From JACCVL01 sp963695375 (GTDB lineage Bacteria > Actinomycetota > Actinomycetes > Propionibacteriales > Nocardioidaceae), in contig OY968767.1 of assembly GCA_963695375.1 (NCBI GenBank), positions 868,001 to 932,000 of the forward strand: a stretch of 64,000 nt of DNA, given 5' to 3'. The notes under the pieces were generated by a model. It saw nothing but the letters and a program-made list of their open reading frames with translations. It did not search any database and had not been told where the DNA came from. A program made the position numbers and the translations under genes. This document shows positions 1 through 6,102 of the stretch, piece after piece (positions within the stretch are counted from its first letter, which is position 1; each line of letters starts with the position of its first letter).

Positions 1-88
1 CGCGGACGCACACCGTGACCGCCCCAGCGGCCACCGCCGCCGTCAGTGCCGAGGTCGGCGCGTCGAGGAACCCGTCGGGCACGTGCAC
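1..88 (-). CDS. cbiM: CbiM-type cobalt/nickel ECF transporter membrane subunit (5' end only)
   Basis: The first 29 codons are present and the gene runs off the left edge. The reading begins MHVPDGFLDAPTSAL, the N-terminal signature of CbiM/NikM, the integral membrane component of energy-coupling-factor transporters that import Co2+ or Ni2+; in this family the N-terminal Met-His binds the metal. The GTG at 88 is chosen because it gives the canonical MH start and lies 9 nt after a strong AAGGAGGA ribosome site (98-105). An in-frame ATG at 136 would add 16 residues and is less likely. A Nur-like box lies 70 bp upstream, which favours nickel as the physiological substrate. Partner genes (cbiN/Q/O) would lie outside the window. 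Confidence 0.75.
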   Translation of the reverse strand, partial: MHVPDGFLDAPTSALTAAVAAGAVTVCVR

Positions 89-157
89 GGGGCGGCCTCC
101 TCCTTGCGCCTGCGACGGATCAGCGGACCCCGCCATCGTGTCGCGCCACACTCGTTG

Positions 158-174
158 TTGCAAGTGGTTCGCAA
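158..174. promoter_or_regulatory. Nur (nickel-responsive Fur-family) box upstream of cbiM
   Basis: TTGCAA-GTGGT-TCGCAA matches the published Streptomyces Nur consensus tTGCaa-N5-ttGCAA with one substitution. It lies between the pirin gene and cbiM, in the presumed cbiM promoter. Nur represses nickel uptake when nickel is sufficient. The site is read from sequence only; no nur gene is in the window. Confidence 0.6.
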
Positions 175-198
175 CTGGCTCGGCGGTGGATGGGTGCC

Positions 199-954
199 TC
201 ACCGGGAGAGTGCGGCGTGCATCTCCCACACCAGCACCTCGACCGGCGTTCGTGCCGACAGCCGCTGCCCGCCGGAGCCGGTGATCCGCACCGCGTCACC
301 GGTGTGCAGGAGTCCGGCGCTCTCCACGTCGGCCGAGCCCGAGGCGAGGTAGGCGTGCAGGTACGGCGCCTCCGGCAGCAGCACCTCCTGCCCCGGACGC
401 AGCCGGGCGACGTGCAGCGCGGCATCCCGCTGGTGGATCCGGACGCCGGCTGAGTCGGCGTGCCGGGGCAGGCCACTCGCGACGGTGCACCAGGCGCCCG
501 CCAGCTCGCTCGGATCGAGCTCCCGCTGCTCGTAGCCCGGCTGCACCGACGGCTGATCGGGCTGCACCTGCATCTGCACGAAGCGCAGCGGGCGGTCCGG
601 CGCGGCGTTGCGCTCGGAGTGCACCACGCCGCTGCCGGCGCTCATCCGCTGGGCCGAGCCCGGGTGCACCACCCCAGAGCAGCCGGTGGAGTCGCGGTGT
701 GCCAGCGCGCCCTCGAGAACCCAGGTCACGACCTCGGTGTCCCGGTGGACGTGGTCGGCGAAGCCCGCCCCCGGTGCGACCGAGTGGTCGTTGCTCGCCA
801 GCAACAGCCCGAAGGAGGTGTTCGCCGGGTCGTAGTGCGACCCGAACGCGAACGAGTGCCTCGACACGAGCCATCCGGTGCGGGTGGTGCAGCGCTGGTC
901 CGCGCGCCGGACGTCGACCGACTCCGCGCTGCCGGCCCGGTCCGCGCTGGTCAT
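199..954 (-). CDS. pirin family protein (bicupin)
   Basis: About 251 residues with the pirin double cupin. The N-terminal cupin carries the metal-site region DHVHRDTEVVTWVLEG and, further on, GVVHSERN, equivalent to the HPHRGFET and HSE motifs of bacterial pirins, so an Fe(II) site is likely. Some pirins are quercetin 2,3-dioxygenases and others are regulatory; the role here cannot be set from sequence. The ATG at 954 is preferred over a GTG at 981 because it overlaps, as ATGA, the stop of a 13-codon ORF (ATG 992), but neither start has a convincing ribosome site. The gene lies downstream of the hypothetical gene ending at 1015 and may be co-transcribed with it. Confidence 0.82.
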   Translation of the reverse strand: MTSADRAGSAESVDVRRADQRCTTRTGWLVSRHSFAFGSHYDPANTSFGLLLASNDHSVAPGAGFADHVHRDTEVVTWVLEGALAHRDSTGCSGVVHPGSAQRMSAGSGVVHSERNAAPDRPLRFVQMQVQPDQPSVQPGYEQRELDPSELAGAWCTVASGLPRHADSAGVRIHQRDAALHVARLRPGQEVLLPEAPYLHAYLASGSADVESAGLLHTGDAVRITGSGGQRLSARTPVEVLVWEMHAALSR

Positions 955-1014
955 GCCGAGGTCAACGGTGGGCCGGCGCACCGCTGTTCCATGGTCCTCG
1001 GCTCAGCCCTCGGC

Positions 1015-1446
1015 TCAGTCCTCGACGAACTCGCCGTGGCTGGCCTCATAGCGAAAGCTGTGCACGGCCCGCTCCGCCGCCGCCTGGCTGGGATAGCCCA
1101 CGGCCGACACCGCGAGCAGCGCGCCGCCGGCACGCGTCAGCAGCCGCCAGCGGTGGTGCCCGTCCTCGTCGGTGAAGGTCTCGGCGGGCGCGGTCGCCGC
1201 GCACACCCGCACCCGGAAGGTGTCACGGGCGGCCTGGTGCGAGGTCGGCGCCGGCCGGGGGGCGGTGGCGACCGGTGATCCGCCACCTCGCCGGGTGAGC
1301 CACCAACGCCAGCCATCCGGGTGCCCTCGACGCAGCACGTAGGCCGCCGATGGTGGCGGGAGTGCGGGGGAACGGTGCGCGCCGGTTCCCTCGCCCAGCA
1401 CCGCACCGCGCGCGTCGCGCCCGGACGGCATGGGCAGCAGGGACAT
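1015..1446 (-). CDS. hypothetical protein with a YegP-like (DUF1508-like) C-terminal region
   Basis: A 143-residue ORF with codon use like its neighbours. The last 50 residues (WRLLTRAGGALLAVSAVGYP, then ...AAAERAVHSFRYEA) resemble the strand-strand-helix of YegP/DUF1508 proteins, in which an aromatic-Arg pair, a small-residue strand and an Ala-rich helix recur. The middle (GGWRWWLTRR-like) may be a degenerate second copy, giving a tandem arrangement. No catalytic motif, signal peptide or membrane segment is visible. The start is uncertain; the first 30 residues may be too long. Function unknown. Confidence 0.55.
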   Translation of the reverse strand: MSLLPMPSGRDARGAVLGEGTGAHRSPALPPPSAAYVLRRGHPDGWRWWLTRRGGGSPVATAPRPAPTSHQAARDTFRVRVCAATAPAETFTDEDGHHRWRLLTRAGGALLAVSAVGYPSQAAAERAVHSFRYEASHGEFVED

Positions 1447-1629
1447 GGCGGCTCCAGCATCGGCGACCCCTCCACCTTGGCGGCGTCCCGGCGATCCCGC
1501 ACGTCGAGGCCGGGTTGCCGAACGGCAGCGTCCGCGGCGATGGCGCAGCCGACGAGACCCCTACCGGCCGCCACCCCGGGGGGTGTGCCGCCGGTCCCGA
1601 GGGCGGAGTCTGGCGCCCCCTTCAGGCCG

Positions 1630-1701
1630 TCAGAGGACGAGGATCAGGACGACGATGACGGCGATGACGAGAGCTGCGATCGCGATCGTGCGGGTGTCCA
1701 T
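1630..1701 (-). CDS. 23-residue hydrophobic micro-protein
   Basis: The ORF starts MDTRTIAIAALVIAVIV and continues as a single hydrophobic helix to its stop, with a basic residue near the N-terminus and nothing after the helix. An AAGGAG ribosome site 7 nt upstream of the ATG supports translation. It is a predicted single-pass membrane peptide with a very short N-terminal tail. It stands alone between the hypothetical gene at 1446 and the oxidoreductase ending at 1825. A longer in-frame start at 1815 gives an Arg/His-rich extension that looks non-coding. No function can be assigned. Confidence 0.55.
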   Translation of the reverse strand: MDTRTIAIAALVIAVIVVLILVL

Positions 1702-1824
1702 GCGGGCTCCTTGCGCTCTGCGGTGAGCTCGTGCGAGCTCGGCTGGGACCGCGTGGTGATGGTGATGGCGTCTCCGGGCCAACGCAAGTCGGGCGCGCGC
1801 GCCGCTCCCGGTCACCGGCCGGCC

Positions 1825-3309
1825 TCAGAGGCCGTAGGACTCCAGCAGCCGCAGCCAGACCTCGCTGATCGTCGGGTACGACGGCACCGCGTGCCAGAGC
1901 CGATCCAGGGTCACCTCGCCCACCACCGCCACCGTGGCAGCGTGCACCAGCTCGGTCACCGCCGGCCCCACGAACGAAGCGCCCACGACGATCCGCCGGT
2001 CCTCGTCCACGACCAGCCCGGCCCATCCGCGGTAGCCGTCGGCGTACAGCGCCGCGCCGGCGACGGCGCCGAGATCCTGCTCGACCAGCCGCACCCGCAG
2101 GCCCGCTTCGCGAGCCTGCACCTCGGTGAGACCGACCGAGGCGGCGGGCGGGTCGCTGAACACCACCTGCGGCACCGCCGCGTGGTCCGCCGTGGCGGCC
2201 ATGGCTCCCCACCGCCCGGTCTCGGTCGGCGCACCGATCGCACGGGCCGCGATCACGTCGCCGCACACCCTGGCCTGGTACTTGCCCATGTGGGTGAGCT
2301 GGGCACGGCCGGTGCAGTCACCCGCGGCGTACAGCCAGCCGCCGGCCACCCCGCGCACGAGCATGCTGTCGTCTGTCTCCAGCACCCGCCCGGGCTCCAA
2401 GCCGACCACGTCCAGTCCGATGTCATCGGTGCGCGGCGTCCGACCGGCCGCCACCAGCACCTCGTCACCGACGACCTCGGCACCGTCGCCGAGGGTCACC
2501 GTCACCGCGCCACCGTCCGGCTGCCGACGCACCGCGGTGGCCTCGGTGCCGGTCCGCACCTCCACCCCCGCCGCAGCCAGAGCCTCGTGCACCTGGGCCC
2601 CGACCTGCGGTTCCATCCGCTGCAGCAGCCGCTCTTCCCGAGCCACCAGAGTCACGCCGCTGCCGAGCGCGGCCCACGCGGTCGCCATCTCCACGCCGAC
2701 CACCCCGCCGCCGACCACGACCAGCCGGGCCGGGGGGCTGTCCGCGCTGGTGGCATCCCGGGAGTCCCAGGCGCCGACGGCGTCGAGACCGTCGATGGGT
2801 GGGATCAGCGCGGCGCTACCGACGCAGACCGCCACGGCATGCCGGGCCGTGAGCAGCGCCCGGCCACCGTCGACGCCCACGACCTCGACCTGCCGGTCAC
2901 CGGTGATCCGGGCATGACCGCGGACCAGCGAGATCCCCTCTCCGTCGAGCCACCGGACCTGACTGCTGTCGTCCCACTGGCTGGTGAACGAGTCCCGTCG
3001 TCCGAGCACCTTGCCGGTGTCCAGGTCGCCGGTGACGGCCTGCCGGCTGCCGTCGATCGCCCGCGCGTCGGAGAGCGCCTCGACCGGCCGGAGCAGTGCC
3101 TTGCTCGGCATGCACGCCCAGTACGAGCACTCACCGCCGACGAGCTCGGCCTCGACGACGAGCACGGAGAGTCCACCCGCGCGAGCCCGGCCGGCCACGT
3201 TCTCACCGGTGGAGCCGGCGCCGAGCACGATCAGGTCGAAGGTGTCGGCGCCGAGGTCGGTGGGGAGGTGGCCCGCGGGCGGGCTGGACAGGCGATCCTG
3301 GGCAGTCAT
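1825..3309 (-). CDS. FAD-dependent pyridine nucleotide-disulfide oxidoreductase (mercuric-reductase/lipoamide-dehydrogenase-like)
   Basis: 494 residues from the ATG at 3309. Order: FAD-binding GAGSTGENVAGRA (about residues 31-43), redox-active disulfide motif GGECSYWACMPSK with Cys61 and Cys66 (the CxxxxC of class I reductases), NAD(P)-binding VVVGGGVVGVEMA, a second FAD motif (YAAGDCTG) and a C-terminal dimerisation domain. The C-terminal segment reads SYPTISE where lipoamide dehydrogenase and MerA relatives usually have HxHPT(x)SE, so the usual catalytic His is replaced by Tyr. This suggests a different thiol substrate or mechanism. It is transcribed divergently from csoR with a shared 79-bp region containing a copper-operator-like palindrome, so a copper-linked role is possible. 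No N-terminal metal-binding domain is present. Confidence 0.85.
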   Translation of the reverse strand: MTAQDRLSSPPAGHLPTDLGADTFDLIVLGAGSTGENVAGRARAGGLSVLVVEAELVGGECSYWACMPSKALLRPVEALSDARAIDGSRQAVTGDLDTGKVLGRRDSFTSQWDDSSQVRWLDGEGISLVRGHARITGDRQVEVVGVDGGRALLTARHAVAVCVGSAALIPPIDGLDAVGAWDSRDATSADSPPARLVVVGGGVVGVEMATAWAALGSGVTLVAREERLLQRMEPQVGAQVHEALAAAGVEVRTGTEATAVRRQPDGGAVTVTLGDGAEVVGDEVLVAAGRTPRTDDIGLDVVGLEPGRVLETDDSMLVRGVAGGWLYAAGDCTGRAQLTHMGKYQARVCGDVIAARAIGAPTETGRWGAMAATADHAAVPQVVFSDPPAASVGLTEVQAREAGLRVRLVEQDLGAVAGAALYADGYRGWAGLVVDEDRRIVVGASFVGPAVTELVHAATVAVVGEVTLDRLWHAVPSYPTISEVWLRLLESYGL

Positions 3310-3362
3310 GCCCGCAATGCTGCCGGGTCGGCGCCCGGGGGCGCAGTGTGGCTGCCCGCGAT

Positions 3363-3381
3363 TACCCCATGGGGGTATCCT
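3363..3381 (+). promoter_or_regulatory. CsoR operator overlapping a leaderless -10 box
   Basis: The near-palindrome TACCCCATGGGGGTA (3363-3377) resembles the C4/G4-centred operators of CsoR-family copper repressors. It overlaps TATCCT (3376-3381), a -10 box with 7 nt between it and the csoR ATG at 3389. Binding would block the -10 directly, which fits autoregulation with derepression by Cu(I). Confidence 0.6.
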
Positions 3382-3388
3382 GTCCGGC

Positions 3389-3700
3389 ATGGCTGACCTC
3401 ACCGGAACCCCGGCGCCGCCCTACGGCTACATCCACCGCAAGCAGGACTACCTCCAGCGGCTGCGGCGGATCGAGGGGCAGGCGCGGGGGTTGCAACGGA
3501 TGGTGGAGGAGGAGTCGTACTGCATCGACATCCTCACCCAGGTGTCGGCCGTGACGAAGGCACTCCAGTCGGTCGCGCTCGGCCTCGTCGAGGAGCACCT
3601 GAGTCACTGCGTCGTCGACGCCGCCCGCGCCGGCGGCCCGGAGGCCGACGAGAAGGTGCGCGAGGCGGCGGACGCGATCGGCCGCCTGGTGCGGTCGTGA
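3389..3700 (+). CDS. csoR: copper-sensing transcriptional repressor CsoR
   Basis: 103-residue all-helical DUF156/CsoR protein. The Cu(I) ligand set is complete: Cys45, His70 and Cys74, with the same spacing (25 and 4) as Cys36/His61/Cys65 of Mycobacterium tuberculosis CsoR. The conserved region RLRRIEGQARGLQRMVEEE is present. The start ATG follows a -10 box by 7 nt, so the mRNA is probably leaderless. The gene is followed by a 26-codon ORF and copA through GTGA overlaps, so copper efflux is transcribed with its own repressor. Family members can also sense Ni or sulfane sulfur, but the ligand set and copA favour copper. Confidence 0.9.
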   Translation: MADLTGTPAPPYGYIHRKQDYLQRLRRIEGQARGLQRMVEEESYCIDILTQVSAVTKALQSVALGLVEEHLSHCVVDAARAGGPEADEKVREAADAIGRLVRS

Positions 3701-3777
3701 GCCGGACGTCGTACGCGGTCGAGGTCCGCTCGGCGGCGCAGCAACCCGGCGACGAGCCCGCAGCGGCGACCCCGTGA
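3697..3777 (+). CDS. 26-codon ORF bridging csoR and copA by double GTGA overlap
   Basis: The GTG at 3697 overlaps the csoR stop as GTGA, and its own TGA at 3775-3777 overlaps the copA GTG at 3774 in the same way. Codons are GC-rich at position 3, as in real genes here. The peptide begins MSRTSYAVEV and ends in an Ala/Pro-rich stretch without Cys or a hydrophobic segment. Most likely it carries ribosomes from csoR to copA (translational coupling) rather than encoding a functional protein. It may also be chance in GC-rich DNA. Confidence 0.4.
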   Translation: MSRTSYAVEVRSAAQQPGDEPAAATP

Positions 3778-6050
3778 CCAGCGCACCGGAGCAGGACCAG
3801 CGGACGGCGGCACCGGATCGGGTCGACCTCGCCATCGGCGGGATGACCTGCGGCTCCTGCGCGGTGCGCATCGAGAAGCGGCTCAACCGGCTGAACGGCG
3901 TGCAGGCCACGGTGAACTACGCCACCCAGACGGCGGCGGTCCGGTACGCCGACCCGCTGTCGCCGGACGACCTGGTCGCCGAGGTGGAGCGAGCCGGCTA
4001 CACCGCCACCCTGCCGGCAGCGGCGCCGGGGGCGGAGCCGGGCAGCGCCCTGCGGACCCGGCTGCGGACCCGGCTGCTGGTGAGCAGCCTGCTGACCGCG
4101 CCCGTGATCGCGCTCGCCATGGTGCCGGCCTGGCAGTTCGACTACTGGCAGTGGCTCTCGCTGCTGCTGGCCACGCCGGTGGTGCTGTGGGGCGGGCTGC
4201 CCTTCCACCGGGCCACCTTCACCACGCTGCGCCACGGCGCCGCGACCATGGACACCCTGATCACGCTCGGGACGGGCGCGGCCTACGGCTGGTCCCTCTA
4301 TGCCCTGGTCTGGGGCGCCGCCGGGACCGTCGGGATGCGACACCCGTTTGCACTGACCGCGGCCGGTTCGACCGGCCCCGGCGCGATCTACCTCGAGGTG
4401 GCCGCGGGGGTCACCACCTTCCTGCTGCTGGGCCGGTTCCTGGAGGAGCGCTCGAAGCGCCGGGCCGGAGCCGCCCTGGCCGCACTGCTGGACCTCGGCG
4501 TCAAGGACGTGGCGGTGCTGCGCGGCGGTCCCGACGGTCCGGGCGAGCAGCGGATCCCGGTCGACCGGCTGGTCGTGGGGGACAGGTTCGTCGTTCGCCC
4601 CGGTGAGAAGGTCGCCACCGACGGCACCGTCGTCGACGGAGCCTCGACGGTCGACCAGAGCATGTTGACCGGTGAGTCGGTGCCGGTGGAGGTGGGTGTC
4701 GGCGACGCGGCGGTCGGCGGCACCGTCAACGCCGGTGGTTGGCTCGTGGTCGAGACGACGCGGGTCGGCCAGGACACCCGGCTCGCCCAGCTGGCACGCC
4801 AGGTCGAGCAGGCGCAGTCCGGCAAGGCTGAGGTGCAGCGGCTCGCGGACCGGGTCTCGGCGGTGTTCGTGCCGGTGGTCATCGGGCTGGCCCTGCTGAC
4901 GCTGGTGGCCTGGCTCGTGATCGGGGGTCAGACGTCCCCGGCGTTCACCGCCGCCGTGGCCGTGCTGATCGTGGCCTGCCCCTGCGCTCTCGGACTGGCC
5001 ACGCCGACGGCACTGCTCGTCGGGACCGGGCGTGGCGCACAGCTCGGCATCGTGATCAAGGGACCCGAGGTGCTGGAGTCGACCCGCCGGGTGGACACCG
5101 TCGTCCTGGACAAGACCGGCACCGTGACCAGCGGACGGATGACGCTCGTCGCAGCGGTGCCGGCCGTCGGGACTCCCGTCGAGGAGCTGCTGCGGTTCGC
5201 CGGCGCGGTGGAGCACGCGTCGGAGCACCCGGTGGCCCGCGCGGTCGCCGACGCCGCTCGGCTGCGGGCCGGCGACCTGCCGCCGGTCGGCGACTTCGCC
5301 GGGCTGCCCGGCCTCGGGGTCCGGGGGACGGTCGACGGCCGATCCGTCGTGGTGGGTCGGCTGCAGGCCCTCCCACCGGAGGTGGCCCAGGCGCTGCCGG
5401 CCGAACTGGCCGGTGCGCTGGACGAAGCGGACGGCGCGGGGCGGACGGCGGTCGTCGCCGCCTGGGACGGAGCCGCCCGCGGCGTGCTGGTCGTCGCGGA
5501 CGCGGTGAAACCCGCGTCCGCCGAAGCAGTGTCGATGCTGCGCGCCCTCGGGCTGGACCCGGTGCTGCTGACCGGCGACCAGATCGCGGTCGCGCGAGCG
5601 GTGGCCGCCGAGGTCGGGATCGGTCCCGTCGCGGTGCACGCCGAGGTGCTGCCGGCGGACAAGGTCGCCGTCGTGGCCCGGCTCCAGGACGAGGGTCGGG
5701 TGGTGGCGATGGTCGGGGACGGGGTCAACGACGCCGCCGCGCTGGTCCAGGCCGACCTGGGCCTGGCGATGGGCACCGGGACCGACGTCGCCATCGAAGC
5801 GGGCGACCTGACGCTCGTCCGTGGGGACCTGCGGCTCGCCGCCGACGCCATCCGCCTCTCCCGCCGGACCCTGTCCATCATCAAGGGCAACCTGTTCTGG
5901 GCGTTCGCCTACAACGTGGCGGCGATCCCGCTGGCCGCGGCCGGGCTGCTCAACCCGATGCTCGCCGGTGCGGCGATGGCCGCGTCGTCGGTCTTCGTGG
6001 TGACCAACAGTCTGCGACTGCGCCGGTTCCGCCCCTGGACCCCGGGCTGA
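3774..6050 (+). CDS. copA: copper-exporting P1B-type ATPase CopA
   Basis: 758 residues. An N-terminal heavy-metal-associated domain has GMTCGSC (Cys26, Cys29). The eight-helix P1B core follows, with the CPC metal-translocation motif at about residues 402-404 (VACPCALGLATPTALLVGTG), phosphorylation motif DKTGT (Asp446), an HP-type nucleotide-binding motif (SEHP) and hinge MVGDGVNDAAAL. In the last helices N and MxxSS (MAASSVFVVTNSLRLRR) match the P1B-1 Cu(I) class. It pumps Cu(I) out of the cytoplasm at ATP cost. It lies in the csoR operon and its GTG start overlaps the preceding mini-ORF; there is no separate strong ribosome site. Full length for the family. Confidence 0.92.
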   Translation: MTSAPEQDQRTAAPDRVDLAIGGMTCGSCAVRIEKRLNRLNGVQATVNYATQTAAVRYADPLSPDDLVAEVERAGYTATLPAAAPGAEPGSALRTRLRTRLLVSSLLTAPVIALAMVPAWQFDYWQWLSLLLATPVVLWGGLPFHRATFTTLRHGAATMDTLITLGTGAAYGWSLYALVWGAAGTVGMRHPFALTAAGSTGPGAIYLEVAAGVTTFLLLGRFLEERSKRRAGAALAALLDLGVKDVAVLRGGPDGPGEQRIPVDRLVVGDRFVVRPGEKVATDGTVVDGASTVDQSMLTGESVPVEVGVGDAAVGGTVNAGGWLVVETTRVGQDTRLAQLARQVEQAQSGKAEVQRLADRVSAVFVPVVIGLALLTLVAWLVIGGQTSPAFTAAVAVLIVACPCALGLATPTALLVGTGRGAQLGIVIKGPEVLESTRRVDTVVLDKTGTVTSGRMTLVAAVPAVGTPVEELLRFAGAVEHASEHPVARAVADAARLRAGDLPPVGDFAGLPGLGVRGTVDGRSVVVGRLQALPPEVAQALPAELAGALDEADGAGRTAVVAAWDGAARGVLVVADAVKPASAEAVSMLRALGLDPVLLTGDQIAVARAVAAEVGIGPVAVHAEVLPADKVAVVARLQDEGRVVAMVGDGVNDAAALVQADLGLAMGTGTDVAIEAGDLTLVRGDLRLAADAIRLSRRTLSIIKGNLFWAFAYNVAAIPLAAAGLLNPMLAGAAMAASSVFVVTNSLRLRRFRPWTPG

Positions 6051-6090
6051 CGGTCGCTCCCGAGCAGCGTTCCGCGCGGCCGCCCATCGG

Positions 6091-6096
6091 TAGCCT
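6091..6096 (+). promoter_or_regulatory. -10 box TAGCCT of a leaderless promoter
   Basis: TAGCCT ends 6 nt before the GTG at 6103, so transcription is expected to start at the start codon. No Shine-Dalgarno sequence precedes the gene. Confidence 0.5.
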
Positions 6097-6102
6097 CGCC
6101 GG

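Noticed and set aside
951..992. 13-codon ORF overlapping the pirin ATG as a real peptide gene
   Set aside because: Weak ribosome site with poor spacing; used only as a hint for the start choice.
1321..3396. Long open frame opposite the oxidoreductase
   Set aside because: It is the His/Arg/Gly-rich antisense shadow of a gene with clear FAD and disulfide motifs.
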